NCBI GenBank assembly: GCA_938083195.1
Contig: CALKCK010000021.1
Span: forward strand, 140,298-204,297
DNA length: 64,000 nt
From: an uncultured Pirellulaceae bacterium
Lineage (GTDB): Bacteria; Planctomycetota; Planctomycetia; Pirellulales; Pirellulaceae
Direction of reading: 5' to 3'
Shown: positions 44,694 to 53,441 of the stretch, piece after piece
Position numbering within the stretch: position 1 is the first letter of the stretch
Layout of the letters: each line of letters opens with the position of its first letter
Program-made: the position numbers and the translations under genes
The notes under the pieces: model-generated
Told to the model about the DNA's origin: nothing
The model's input: only the letters and a program-made list of their open reading frames with translations
Database searches by the model: none

Positions 44694-45419
44694 TTAATGG
44701 CTTGCTGTATCGCAAAGTCGTTTCATCTCTCGAACCGCCTGTTCAAATCCGACAAATAGAGCCCGCGAAACGATACTATGCCCAATGTTTAACTCTTCCA
44801 TGCCGGGAATTTTGGCGATGGGGACGACGTTAGAATACGTAAGCCCATGGCCAGCGTGGATCTGCAGTCCTAATTCGCCTCCCAATTGGCAACCTTCGGT
44901 CAATATTTGGATCTGGTCGGTACTATTGGTTCCCGGCGTAGATTCGGCGTAGGTGCCGGTGTGGAGTTCAATGGCGTCGGCGTTAATCTCGCTGGCCAGT
45001 CGGATCTGGTCCTCGGCAGGGTCGATAAACAGACTTACCACGATCCCAGAATCGTGGAGTTGTTTGATCGCGTCCTCGATTCTCGCGCGGTTGGCAATTA
45101 CATCAAGTCCACCCTCCGTTGTGACCTCTTCTCGCTTTTCGGGCACGAGGCAAACTTGATGTGGAACCAAGCGGCAAGAAATATCTAGCATTTCAGGAAC
45201 GCATGCGCATTCCATATTAAGGCGCACGTTGACGGTATCTCGGAGAACCCGAACGTCGCGATCTTGAATGTGACGACGGTCTTCGCGAAGGTGCACCGTG
45301 ATTTGATCGGCGCCCCCTAGTTCTGCCATCGCTGCAGCCCAGACAGGATCGGGTTCGGTGGTTCGTCTCGCTTGGCGGACTGTCGCTACGTGGTCAATAT
45401 TAACACCAAGGGTGGGCAT
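44694..45419 (-). CDS. pdxJ: Pyridoxine 5'-phosphate synthase
   Basis: A 241-residue TIM-barrel enzyme making pyridoxine 5'-phosphate from 3-amino-2-oxopropyl phosphate and DXP. The N-terminus [17 protein letters not shown] and [15 protein letters not shown] are diagnostic, and EIHTGTYA-like ([10 protein letters not shown]) plus [10 protein letters not shown] complete the active site. The length is standard. It lies about 120 bp upstream of dapA on the same strand; they may be co-transcribed. Confidence 0.95.
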   Translation of the reverse strand: MPTLGVNIDHVATVRQARRTTEPDPVWAAAMAELGGADQITVHLREDRRHIQDRDVRVLRDTVNVRLNMECACVPEMLDISCRLVPHQVCLVPEKREEVTTEGGLDVIANRARIEDAIKQLHDSGIVVSLFIDPAEDQIRLASEINADAIELHTGTYAESTPGTNSTDQIQILTEGCQLGGELGLQIHAGHGLTYSNVVPIAKIPGMEELNIGHSIVSRALFVGFEQAVREMKRLCDTASH

Positions 45420-45503
45420 GGAAATTCACAACGGGTTAAGGATAAATTGTTGAGTAAACAGGCAACGCTGATTTTTTAATGTTTTGTAAATAAAGGATCA
45501 TTA

Positions 45504-45523
45504 CTTTGAGCCTAAACTCAAAG
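45504..45523 (-). terminator. Candidate hairpin downstream of the beta-RFAP synthase gene
   Basis: A perfect 7-bp inverted repeat (ctttgag / ctcaaag) with a 6-nt loop starts 26 bases after the stop of the gene at 45549. No T tract follows at once on the minus strand, so it is only a candidate terminator. Confidence 0.35.
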
Positions 45524-45548
45524 CACGGCTTGCGGGCCTAATTTTTTA

Positions 45549-46553
45549 TCAGTCTGGGGCACCAATGGATTGATAGCAACGGACGCCTCGATTGTCCGCT
45601 CGGCATTTGTTCATTGAAAGCGAGCCTTCATGATTTGATTCTAACCAGTTCATTAGGTGATCTGCCTCGCTATCGTTATTTAGAACCGCGAAAATACAAG
45701 GGCCCCACGAGCTTTGACCGACGCCTCGAATACCTAATTCACGGATTTTGTTAACGAGCGATTCAGCCTCGGCACCGTAGTAAGGTCCGTTTTGGATTTT
45801 CTCAAACATCATTCCGCTTCTGCGCCCAAATTCAAAAATACCATCGCCGAACGTGTCGAGATCCGTTTTCAATAATCCAGGTAAAACTTGATTGCGAACA
45901 ATCTCAATCATCTTATGGCGTTCCTCTTGACTGGTCTGCGGTAGCTTAGCAAAAGCGTCTAGTTCTTGATTTCCAGAAAGTCCCGGGCTCCGCCGAGAAA
46001 TAATTGTGACAATCCTCCAAGTCGATGGGAAATCGACTTGGAAATCTAGCGGTGCCAACAAGTCAGTGCTCAGCTTACCTCGGTCAACGAGAAAGCCACC
46101 TTTGAAAAATCCATGCGAGCCAATCGCTGAACGTTTGCCGCGGCCGATTGAAACGGCAATCTCCTCTGGCTGGGGAACCGGTAGCTCGAAGAACGAATTA
46201 ACAGCGAAGGCAGTCGCGAGTGCTAACTGAGTCCCAGAGCCAAATCCTGAGTGACGCGGCGGTGTTGCTTTGATGCTAATTCTCAGGGGGAGTTCGCTTG
46301 GGTGATCGATTGAAAAATCGTTTTTGAGTGGTATTTTTAACGACTCAAACCACGCATTAACTGCCTTGTGGCAGGCAGGGGCATCGTGATGTGGAAGGAT
46401 TTCGAGTCGGGAAAATCTGGAGATTTCGATTTCGGTGCGAGGTCCGTCTATCATCATCCCCGCGCCACCGAATCTTCTTTTTACTTTGTTACCAACGGAA
46501 AAAAGCCCAAAATGTAGGCGAGATGGAGCGGAAACAGTAAGTTGGTCAAGCAC
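45549..46553 (-). CDS. mptG: Beta-ribofuranosylaminobenzene 5'-phosphate synthase (beta-RFAP synthase)
   Basis: A 334-residue GHMP-kinase-fold enzyme. SRLHFGLF near the N-terminus and the glycine-rich PPRHSGFGSGTQLALA loop (about 93-108) are the family signature, with FEKIQNGPYYG and GQSSWGP later. In H4MPT synthesis it couples p-aminobenzoate with PRPP, releasing CO2 and pyrophosphate. It overlaps the DUF447 gene by 8 bases and shares an operon with pabA, pabB and a DHPS-like gene. That context makes H4MPT synthesis the best reading. Its own stop is followed by a small hairpin. Confidence 0.9.
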   Translation of the reverse strand: MLDQLTVSAPSRLHFGLFSVGNKVKRRFGGAGMMIDGPRTEIEISRFSRLEILPHHDAPACHKAVNAWFESLKIPLKNDFSIDHPSELPLRISIKATPPRHSGFGSGTQLALATAFAVNSFFELPVPQPEEIAVSIGRGKRSAIGSHGFFKGGFLVDRGKLSTDLLAPLDFQVDFPSTWRIVTIISRRSPGLSGNQELDAFAKLPQTSQEERHKMIEIVRNQVLPGLLKTDLDTFGDGIFEFGRRSGMMFEKIQNGPYYGAEAESLVNKIRELGIRGVGQSSWGPCIFAVLNNDSEADHLMNWLESNHEGSLSMNKCRADNRGVRCYQSIGAPD

Positions 46554-47124
46554 TTGCGTTGTTCCCAGTTTGGTGACCGACGTGTTCGCTCAACAGTTCG
46601 AAAGCCTCGGATTCTTGATTCGATCCCGTTTTTAGGATGATGGTTTCTAGTCGCTGGAATTGTTCTTGAATTTCTTCACGGGGTAAGAAGTCGAGTCTGG
46701 TCGCCATTATTGCAGCCTCAATTACGGCGTGTTTCGCGCGATTGAATCCCCAGAAATCCCGCACTCGCCCAGTATGTAGAGTTTTGCAATTGATATTAGT
46801 CCTGGCGCTGTTTTCGTCAATGTATTCAACTTGGAATTCATACCATCGACAAGTGTTGGCAATGACTTGGCCAGTGATTTTTTTGGCTGGGAAAAATTCA
46901 GGTAGCGGTGCTAGTTTTCCAATTGCTGATTTAGCAATCAGACCAACGTCATCGGTGACATGCACAACACCTGATCGAGTTCGTTTTAAGTTGGCGAATG
47001 TCTGGCTGGTGTTGAATGGCCGAAGCTCAAAATTTTGTAGGGTGCCATTAACGGTGGGCCCCATGGGAGAAACATTGACCGAACCATCCTGATTAATTGT
47101 TGTTACGATCGATTCCAAAATCAT
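46546..47124 (-). CDS. DUF447 family protein (H4MPT-cluster-associated, FMN-binding-like)
   Basis: A 192-residue protein of the DUF447 family, known from archaea and from H4MPT-using bacteria. It starts ILESIVTTINQDGSVNVSPMGPTV, a split-barrel flavin-reductase-like strand pattern, and has DFWGFNRAKHAVIEAAIMATRL in the middle. Its ATG overlaps the pabA stop (ATGA) and its end overlaps the beta-RFAP synthase start by 8 bases, so all three are translationally coupled. Exact chemistry is not established. Confidence 0.8.
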   Translation of the reverse strand: MILESIVTTINQDGSVNVSPMGPTVNGTLQNFELRPFNTSQTFANLKRTRSGVVHVTDDVGLIAKSAIGKLAPLPEFFPAKKITGQVIANTCRWYEFQVEYIDENSARTNINCKTLHTGRVRDFWGFNRAKHAVIEAAIMATRLDFLPREEIQEQFQRLETIILKTGSNQESEAFELLSEHVGHQTGNNASA

Positions 47125-47834
47125 TCTGGCGCCCCTCCGAGTTGAGGCTCTTGCGCGTCTGCTGTGGTCAGTCGCTGAGAGCGGATAGCCGTGGCAGGTA
47201 TAAGATACTCGAGTTCATTAGATTTGCAGAGGTTGGCAAATGCTGCCGAAGATTCGTCTCTCACGAGATTAGCGATTTTTAAAAAGTTGTAGAGGAGGCG
47301 GTATCCACAGTCCGTGAGGATTGATTCGGGGTGAAATTGAAGTCCGACAACTGGATGGCTTTGGTGTTCTACCGCCATGATGGTTCCGTCGTCGGAGCGT
47401 GCGGTGACGGTTAGTTCGTCGGGAAGCTTTGAAATTTGAGCCACAAGCGAGTGGTAGCGACCGGCACTGAATTCTTCAGCGATTCCATGGAACATTGGAG
47501 AGTCAGCGTGGATCACTCGACTTTGTCGCCCGTGGACGGGCTCATTTGCCATGACGATTTGTCCGCCGAGTGCTTTCACGATGGTTTGATGCCCGAGGCA
47601 AATACCAAGCATCGGAATCCGATCTTGAAAATGTCTTACGATCTCCAGTGAACATCCCGCTTCATCGGGGGTGCATGGCCCGGGAGAAAGCACGATTGCG
47701 TCGGGAGCCATTTGCTCAATTTCCCGAATGGTAATTTTGTCGTTCCGAATTACTTCCGTTTCATATTTCAGTTGATGGAAATGCCGCGCCAAGTTGTGGA
47801 CGAAACTATCGTAATTATCAATAACGAGGATCAT
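47121..47834 (-). CDS. pabA: Aminodeoxychorismate/anthranilate synthase glutaminase subunit (PabA/TrpG type)
   Basis: A 237-residue class I glutamine amidotransferase. It starts ILVIDNYDSFVHNL, has LSPGPCTPDEAG, the nucleophile Cys in GICLGHQTI and the catalytic His in LQFHPESILT. It would supply ammonia to the partner PabB located 57 bp upstream. The C-terminus is longer than E. coli PabA by about 45 residues (after LLYNFLKIA). The neighbouring H4MPT genes favour a p-aminobenzoate role over tryptophan. Confidence 0.9.
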   Translation of the reverse strand: MILVIDNYDSFVHNLARHFHQLKYETEVIRNDKITIREIEQMAPDAIVLSPGPCTPDEAGCSLEIVRHFQDRIPMLGICLGHQTIVKALGGQIVMANEPVHGRQSRVIHADSPMFHGIAEEFSAGRYHSLVAQISKLPDELTVTARSDDGTIMAVEHQSHPVVGLQFHPESILTDCGYRLLYNFLKIANLVRDESSAAFANLCKSNELEYLIPATAIRSQRLTTADAQEPQLGGAPE

Positions 47835-47891
47835 GGAAATCGAGTCTTGAAGCTGAAGTAGGAGGGTGACCGCGTGAAAGAAACGAAGGGT

Positions 47892-49352
47892 TTAGGCTGG
47901 TGCCTGATCCATTGTAACGGCTCTGAGCATGCCTGCGGCTTTCGTCCATGTTTCTTCATATTCTTTTTGCGGAATTGAGTGACTGACGATGCCTCCACCG
48001 ACTGGGATTTGCCACCAACCTTGAGACGCTGTGATCGTTCGAATCAAAATATTCAGATCGGCACTGCCATTAAACCCTAAATAGCCCATGGATCCACAGT
48101 AGGCTCCCCGAGCACAAGGTTCCAGTTCGGCGATGATTTCCATTGCACGGACTTTAGGGGCACCCGTGATCGAACCACCTGGGAAAATGGCAGCGACTAA
48201 GTCGATCAGGTTTTTCGCAGGTTTTAGTTTTCCTTCAACTGACGAAACCAGATGGAGAACGCTTTGGTATTCTTCCAATTCACATAGCTGGCCAACGCGA
48301 ACAGAATCTGATTCGCAAACAATCGAAAGATCGTTTCGCATTAAATCGACGATCATTGTGTTCTCGGCACGATCCTTTTCAGAAGCGAGAAGTTCCTCTC
48401 TGGCTTGAATGTCCACCATGGGGTATCCCGTGCGTCGACGAGTTCCTTTGATGGGGCGCGTTTCAACAATTCGATCACGCACCGAGCAGAGGCGTTCAGG
48501 AGATGCACTAATGATTTGTGCCGGACAGTCGCTGATGCCGCTGATGTCGAAATAGCCTCCGAATGGACTTGGGTTGCAAGTTTTTAGTCGGCGATACAGT
48601 TCCAATGAATTGCAATTAGCTGGATGCAACAATCGTTGCGATAGATTTATTTGAAAAACATCCCCGGCGTAAATGTAGTCAATGCAGCGTTGCACGGTGT
48701 CGATGTAGTTCTGTTTCGAGAAATTACTTTTTAAGGCTGTAGGGCCGTCGACATCGAGTGCGTTCGAAATTTCTTCCAGTGCCAAACCGCTGGAGAGGGG
48801 GGCATGGTGATCGTTTGGTTGGTTTTTGTCCTCGTTTACCAGAACGCTGCTGAAAAATTCAATTCGTGATTGAGCGCGTTCTTTTTGATTTTTTGTGATG
48901 GTCTCTGGGAAACCGTGTGAAATGAGCCAGGCGCGATTTAATTGATGGTCCCACGCGATGACGACATCGTAAGCGCCCAAAACGATGGCCGGTAAATTAA
49001 ATTCATTGTGAGCCACTGGCTCAATGTTTTCGATGGATTGGTTTAAGTCGTAACTAAAGAATCCGGCCAGGCCTCCCTGCATTGGCGGCAGGTTGGGGAT
49101 GGTTGGTGAGCGATATTGGTTAAGTAGTTGGCCAATTTCAGCGAACGGTTTTTCACTTCCAAGAGGAATTTGAATGGTCTGGAAAGGGTCAGCCATTAAA
49201 AAGGAATAACGCCCTAGCGGTTGCTCACCGTCGTTAAGAATTCTCATCGAACTATCGAGGAGTAGGCAGCCCGGCAGCGATGCTAATTTCGCTGTGCAAG
49301 TGTCAACCGAAGGTGCGGGGACGAGTTCTTTTACGAGGGGCTCAAAAGTCAA
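47892..49352 (-). CDS. pabB: Aminodeoxychorismate synthase component I
   Basis: A 486-residue chorismate-using enzyme. RPIKGTRRR carries the Lys of the PabB-type PIKGT motif (anthranilate synthases have PIAGT), which argues for aminodeoxychorismate over anthranilate. GGSITGAPKVRAMEIIAELEP and GAYCGSMGYLGFNG complete the active site. The start is TTG at 49352 with GGA about 9 bases upstream. It makes the p-aminobenzoate precursor consumed by beta-RFAP synthase (and DHPS in folate synthesis). No separate pabC lyase is seen in the window. Confidence 0.92.
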   Translation of the reverse strand: MTFEPLVKELVPAPSVDTCTAKLASLPGCLLLDSSMRILNDGEQPLGRYSFLMADPFQTIQIPLGSEKPFAEIGQLLNQYRSPTIPNLPPMQGGLAGFFSYDLNQSIENIEPVAHNEFNLPAIVLGAYDVVIAWDHQLNRAWLISHGFPETITKNQKERAQSRIEFFSSVLVNEDKNQPNDHHAPLSSGLALEEISNALDVDGPTALKSNFSKQNYIDTVQRCIDYIYAGDVFQINLSQRLLHPANCNSLELYRRLKTCNPSPFGGYFDISGISDCPAQIISASPERLCSVRDRIVETRPIKGTRRRTGYPMVDIQAREELLASEKDRAENTMIVDLMRNDLSIVCESDSVRVGQLCELEEYQSVLHLVSSVEGKLKPAKNLIDLVAAIFPGGSITGAPKVRAMEIIAELEPCARGAYCGSMGYLGFNGSADLNILIRTITASQGWWQIPVGGGIVSHSIPQKEYEETWTKAAGMLRAVTMDQAPA

Positions 49353-49431
49353 TTTAGTTGTTCCAAATTGGAGGTTAACGGCATTCGTGAGCCATTAGCG
49401 TTAAGTCGGTGTTAAAAGGCAAGAGGGCGAT

Positions 49432-49965
49432 TTACGTCTCGTTTGCAATTGCCTCCTCTAAAAGGTGGCGGACGCTTCGGCCACTGACAGTTTCATTTTC
49501 AACCAGTTTTTCCGCTACTTTTTGAATCGCATTTAGATGCGTCTGGTCGTCGAGGATGTGTTCTGTCTTTTCAAGTATTCTTTTTTCCAACTTTTGCAGA
49601 CTCCTTTCGCTTCCTCCGCGGTTTAGGAGAAGCCGGCGAATCATTCGGAGGTCCTGCCCTGCCCCTTGTCGGCAATATTTACCGGTCAAATAAGACTCTG
49701 CTACCATTCCGGCAAACAGAATCATTACTTCATCTTCGAGCGCATCTTTGGACGATTTTTTTCTCCCTTTTTGTAATTTGCAGACGCCCAGTCGCATGCC
49801 TCCAGATTGTAGATGAGCGGGGGAAATCGATACTTTTTCGATTGGACGGCCGACAATTTGCGCCATTACAGCGTGTCCCGCTTCGTGAAAGGCAGTTGTC
49901 AGACGGCGATTGTGCAATTCGCTGGGTTGGTCGGAGGAGAGGGAACCGTCCTCAGAATTACTCAT
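49432..49965 (-). CDS. Stand-alone M41 (FtsH-type) zinc metalloprotease domain
   Basis: A 177-residue soluble protein matching only the C-terminal protease domain of FtsH. The zinc motif is TTAFHEAGHAV (His27, Glu28, His31), with EDEVMILFAGMVAE and GAGQDLRMI supplying the third ligand region; the helical tail (VSGRSVRHLLEEAI) follows as in FtsH. There is no AAA+ ATPase and no membrane segment, so it cannot unfold substrates itself. It sits between the DHPS-like gene (68 bp) and pabB (79 bp). Such short M41 proteins occur in planctomycetes; targets are unknown. Confidence 0.82.
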   Translation of the reverse strand: MSNSEDGSLSSDQPSELHNRRLTTAFHEAGHAVMAQIVGRPIEKVSISPAHLQSGGMRLGVCKLQKGRKKSSKDALEDEVMILFAGMVAESYLTGKYCRQGAGQDLRMIRRLLLNRGGSERSLQKLEKRILEKTEHILDDQTHLNAIQKVAEKLVENETVSGRSVRHLLEEAIANET

Positions 49966-50033
49966 TAAAATGATCGCCTCAAAATAGTTAAATGATTTGT
50001 CTGTGAATGTCAGTTCGGCTTGAGGACCGTTTT

Positions 50034-51470
50034 TTATGGTTCGGATGTCGGAGGGGCTGATTTCGGAGGGGCTGATTTCGTCAGATCAGTCCGCTTCTTT
50101 TTTAGCCGGTGGCGATCGATCTCAGGTTCGGTAAGAAAGCCCCAGTCGAGTGCTTCATCTTGTGTGTATTGTTTTCCTAGTTGCATCGCAGTCATCGCTT
50201 TGCACATTTCATAGCCGAGATAAAACGCGTGGGAAGCATCAACGTTTGTCGGAGCGGACTCCATTAGTTGGTCGAAAACTAAAAATGGGTCTGCGTTGTG
50301 AAAATGCTGCCGACTACCAAGCAGGTGGATTTCATTCGATTCGGAAAGAATACGATAGTTATTGTCTTTAATTTGCAACGCTAATTCTTCGATTTGTTCG
50401 AACCCAAATTTATATAACTTCTCATCTCGAAGAAGAACCAGTTGATCGGTTAGATGTTTGGGTGGAATCGATTGATTTACGGCGTAATGTACTAGTCGTC
50501 GTGCGAGATCACATTCTTTGACGCTGGTTCGTGCCCAGTTAATAACCTGAGTCGTGAGGATGCTACGAATTTTCAACTCTTGGCAGATGGCTAATAAGAG
50601 AACATTGATCCCGGCAGAATCTACATCTGTCAACTCCGTGATGTTTCCAATTCCCATCATCATTTCGACATGGGGCCAGCGGCGTCGAGCTTGCATGTAT
50701 CTCTCAAGGCTTTGAGTAAAGCCTAATCCAATTGGTTCGAGTATCGGATCGATTCGAAAGGGCACTTTTTGCTGCTCGAGAAATTCCATGGTCTCTTCCA
50801 TAGAGTTAATGTCTCGAATGTCGTCGGGGATAACCACGACTTCACAATCCCATTGTGGTGCATGTTGGCGATTGGAGGAATTGACGGAAAGCACCAGTTC
50901 GGCGCCTGCAGCAACAGCCGGTGCGATTTCCAAGGGATTTAAACTATCGATGGAACAGCGATGTCCTTCTGCCTTTAATGCAGCGATACATTGGCCAACC
51001 GATTCCCAAGTTGAATTAGGATCGCAGCCGACATCAATCAAAGTCGCCCCATCTGCTTTCAAGGTATTGGCAGTTTGAATGATCTGCTCAATCGATAGCC
51101 GAGGGGCGTGATTGATTTCGGCGATGATTTCTATATCCCAATTGCCGTAATCCGAACGGTCAGTCGTTTGTCCAAAATGTTCAGCGAGGCGGCGAAGATC
51201 TTTTGGTCCTTGCTCAATTGGTAAGTCGGTTTTTTCATGGAGTGGTGATAGATCTCCATTGCAATGCCCAGGGACAATGATTTTTGTCGCTTGACTGGGG
51301 ATTTCGAGCCGTGCTGCAATCCAGCTTGGGGTCATCAAAGCGGCGACAGTTATTGGCATCACTTGGATCGAGTAGTCAAAACCAACTTTTTTCGAGAGCT
51401 CGGGCAGTAAGCGACGCAATGCTGTTTCGGCAAGTCGACCTGTTACAAAATGAATGTTGTCAAAGGCCAT
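50034..51470 (-). CDS. Dihydropteroate-synthase-like protein (H4MPT pathway type)
   Basis: A 478-residue protein. The N-terminal part (about 1-130: IHFVTGRLAETALRRLLPEL, ALMTPSWIAARL, GHCNGDL) is the domain found in archaeal and H4MPT-cluster DHPS-like proteins; the centre (about 120-370) is a pterin-binding TIM barrel (GATLIDVGCDPNS, IDSLNP, MGIGNITELTDVDS). Classic DHPS motifs are only partly kept. It would join a pterin to an aminobenzoate-like acceptor. The ATG at 51470 is preferred over TTG at 51515. The tail (TKSAPPKSAPP) is a recent-looking 15-bp duplication. It is the first gene of the run to beta-RFAP synthase. Confidence 0.85.
   Translation of the reverse strand: MAFDNIHFVTGRLAETALRRLLPELSKKVGFDYSIQVMPITVAALMTPSWIAARLEIPSQATKIIVPGHCNGDLSPLHEKTDLPIEQGPKDLRRLAEHFGQTTDRSDYGNWDIEIIAEINHAPRLSIEQIIQTANTLKADGATLIDVGCDPNSTWESVGQCIAALKAEGHRCSIDSLNPLEIAPAVAAGAELVLSVNSSNRQHAPQWDCEVVVIPDDIRDINSMEETMEFLEQQKVPFRIDPILEPIGLGFTQSLERYMQARRRWPHVEMMMGIGNITELTDVDSAGINVLLLAICQELKIRSILTTQVINWARTSVKECDLARRLVHYAVNQSIPPKHLTDQLVLLRDEKLYKFGFEQIEELALQIKDNNYRILSESNEIHLLGSRQHFHNADPFLVFDQLMESAPTNVDASHAFYLGYEMCKAMTAMQLGKQYTQDEALDWGFLTEPEIDRHRLKKKRTDLTKSAPPKSAPPTSEP
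50048..50077. repeat. 15-bp in-frame tandem repeat at the 3' end of the DHPS-like gene
   Basis: tcggaggggctgatt occurs at 50048-50062 and again at 50063-50077. Being 15 bp it keeps the frame and doubles a Ser-Ala-Pro-Pro-Lys-like unit near the C-terminus. Confidence 0.9.
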
Positions 51471-51759
51471 GGCGTCAGAGTGAATGGGGGCGGCGCGATT
51501 AATTAAGTCAGGCAAAACGTTTTACCGACAGGGATTTTTTCCGTCCGGAATCTTTTGGCTAACCTGAATTTTTTAAAGGTTAATGAATTTCAAAGGGCGT
51601 TTGCTTTGAAATTTTCGATTCCATTACCTAATCATAGAGGATTTTGCATCGAACGGCAGGCGTTTTGTATATAATTGCGAAGCTGGGATCGAATAGAAAC
51701 GAATTTATATCTCAGTTGTTCCCCTCCTACCTTCCGTCCTTTTCCATTACGAGTCTAAC

Positions 51760-52893
51760 GTGAAAGCACTCCGATACGCCAAGCGATTAGTTAGTTTTGA
51801 TTCGACTAGTCATTTGTCCAATGGCTTGGTTAGCAAATATCTTGAAATGAAGCTCACGAAACATGGTTTTGTAGTTGAAAAGACTGAGTATCGTGACAAG
51901 AACAATGTTCTCAAGGTTAATCTCGTGGCTAAAAAAGGAGCGGGCGTTGGAGGCTTAGCCTACTTTAGTCATTCCGATGTTGTGCCAGCGGAAAAGTGGT
52001 TCAGTCCTAAGTTTGGACCATTTGAGCCCGCTGTTGCCCGGGAGCGTCTTTACGGGCGAGGTAGTTGCGACATGAAAGGGTCAATTTCTTGCATGCTAAC
52101 GGCCGCTCAAACCGTTGCGTGGGATGATCTAAATGCGCCGCTTTATTTTGTGGTCACGGCAGACGAAGAAGTTGGGTTCCATGGAGCCCGCTGCGTGGTT
52201 GAGGAAAGCCAGCTCTATCGCGAGATCGTTGAAAACGGAACGAAGGGGATTATTGGAGAGCCGACTAATTTAGAAGTGGTTCACGCTCACAAAGGATCAG
52301 TGGAAATCAAAGCGACTTCGAAAGGGGTCGCCGGGCATTCGAGTAGCCGAAAAAATGTAAGCGCGAATCTCAACATGATTCCGTTTTTACAGGAGATGAA
52401 AGCGATCCATGACGAGGTTGAAACTGACTTGAAGTGGCAGAACGATATGTTCGAACCGCCGACGCTTAGCTGGAATATAAATATCAAAGACGATTCTCCC
52501 GCATTGAATGTTACCGCTGGCAAAACGACTTGCCGGATGTATCTTCGCCCCATGCCGGGGATCGATGTTGATCCACTGTTGACGAGAGTTCGTCAGGCTG
52601 GTGAGCGACATGACGTTAAAGTCCGAATCAATCACTGGGGGAATACTTTTTTTGCCAGCCCAGGTTCCGATTTTGTCCAAGATTCACTGAAGCTGGCCCA
52701 TCGCCCAAAATCAAAAACGGTATCCTATGGAACTGACGGTGGGGTGTTTACTGAGATTGCAGATAAGATCGTTTTCGGTCCCGGAAGTATTGAGCAAGCT
52801 CATACGGTAAATGAATGGATTTCACTGGAGCAGCTTTCTCTTGGCACCGATATGTATGCCAAGATGATTCGCCATTGGTGTTGCGGGAAATAG
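51760..52893 (+). CDS. M20 family metallopeptidase (ArgE/DapE-like deacylase)
   Basis: A 377-residue di-zinc hydrolase. Ligands: His in FSHSDVVPA, Asp in GRGSCDMKG, the Glu pair in TADEEVGFHGA, Glu in IGEPTN, and a C-terminal His (EQAHTVNEW). A lid domain spans about 175-290. The layout matches acetylornithine deacetylase (ArgE) more than a peptidase. The start is GTG. Twenty bases downstream is an ArgA-like acetyltransferase, a meaningful opposite-activity pairing in arginine synthesis. Substrate not proven. Confidence 0.82.
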   Translation: MKALRYAKRLVSFDSTSHLSNGLVSKYLEMKLTKHGFVVEKTEYRDKNNVLKVNLVAKKGAGVGGLAYFSHSDVVPAEKWFSPKFGPFEPAVARERLYGRGSCDMKGSISCMLTAAQTVAWDDLNAPLYFVVTADEEVGFHGARCVVEESQLYREIVENGTKGIIGEPTNLEVVHAHKGSVEIKATSKGVAGHSSSRKNVSANLNMIPFLQEMKAIHDEVETDLKWQNDMFEPPTLSWNINIKDDSPALNVTAGKTTCRMYLRPMPGIDVDPLLTRVRQAGERHDVKVRINHWGNTFFASPGSDFVQDSLKLAHRPKSKTVSYGTDGGVFTEIADKIVFGPGSIEQAHTVNEWISLEQLSLGTDMYAKMIRHWCCGK

Positions 52894-52913
52894 ATCGGAA
52901 AAGAGCGTGAACT

Positions 52914-53324
52914 ATGGAGAATAGTGGAGTTGAGATTGTTGCAGTTTGTCCGGACGAACTTCGTGAAGTGCAATCCTTTCTTGAGCCTTATTTGGACGAT
53001 CAGCAATTGCTGAGACGTACCTCGCTTGAGCTGGAACTTTTACTGAAGCACGCTTTTAAGGCGGTTGTTGATGGGCGGATCGTGGCATTCTGCGCACTGG
53101 AGATCTACTCGAAAAAGTTGGCTGAGATACAATGCCTGGCCGTCGATTTGGATTATCGACGCAAGGGATTGGGTGGGATTTTAGTGAAGCGCTGCGTCGC
53201 ACGGGCTCGCGAGGAAAAAGTCAAAGAGCTGATGGCAATCTCGGCATCTGATGAGATGTTTTTGACGTGTGGTTTTGATTACTCGCTGCCCAACCAAAAG
53301 CGGGCCCTGTTCATTCAGCCCTAA
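52914..53324 (+). CDS. GNAT acetyltransferase, short ArgA-like
   Basis: A 136-residue GNAT protein with the acetyl-CoA loop in DYRRKGLGGILVKRC (about 80-94) and LAEIQCLAVD before it. The N-terminus (ELREVQSFLEPYLDDQQLLRRT) and FLTCGFDYS near the end match the short N-acetylglutamate synthase type (N-terminal kinase-like domain absent). The gene is 20 bp after the ArgE-like deacylase and likely co-transcribed. Glutamate as acceptor is inferred from the family. Confidence 0.75.
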   Translation: MENSGVEIVAVCPDELREVQSFLEPYLDDQQLLRRTSLELELLLKHAFKAVVDGRIVAFCALEIYSKKLAEIQCLAVDLDYRRKGLGGILVKRCVARAREEKVKELMAISASDEMFLTCGFDYSLPNQKRALFIQP

Positions 53325-53388
53325 CCGCTTTCCTCTTAACCGTGTTGACCACAATGGTGTTCAATGCCTCGACGTTCATTGGTTGAAC

Positions 53389-53418
53389 GGAAGTCGATCG
53401 GTCGGAAGTCGATCGGTC
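53389..53418. repeat. 15-bp tandem repeat (2 copies)
   Basis: ggaagtcgatcggtc at 53389-53403 is followed directly by an identical copy at 53404-53418. It lies between the convergent stops of the GNAT and CPBP genes. Confidence 0.9.
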
Positions 53419-53441
53419 GGCGTTTCGAAGTGCACTAATCC

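Noticed and set aside
47121..49352. The glutaminase and synthase pair could be anthranilate synthase (TrpG/TrpE)
   Set aside because: The synthase has PIKGT (Lys), the aminodeoxychorismate form, and the neighbours are H4MPT genes, not trp genes.
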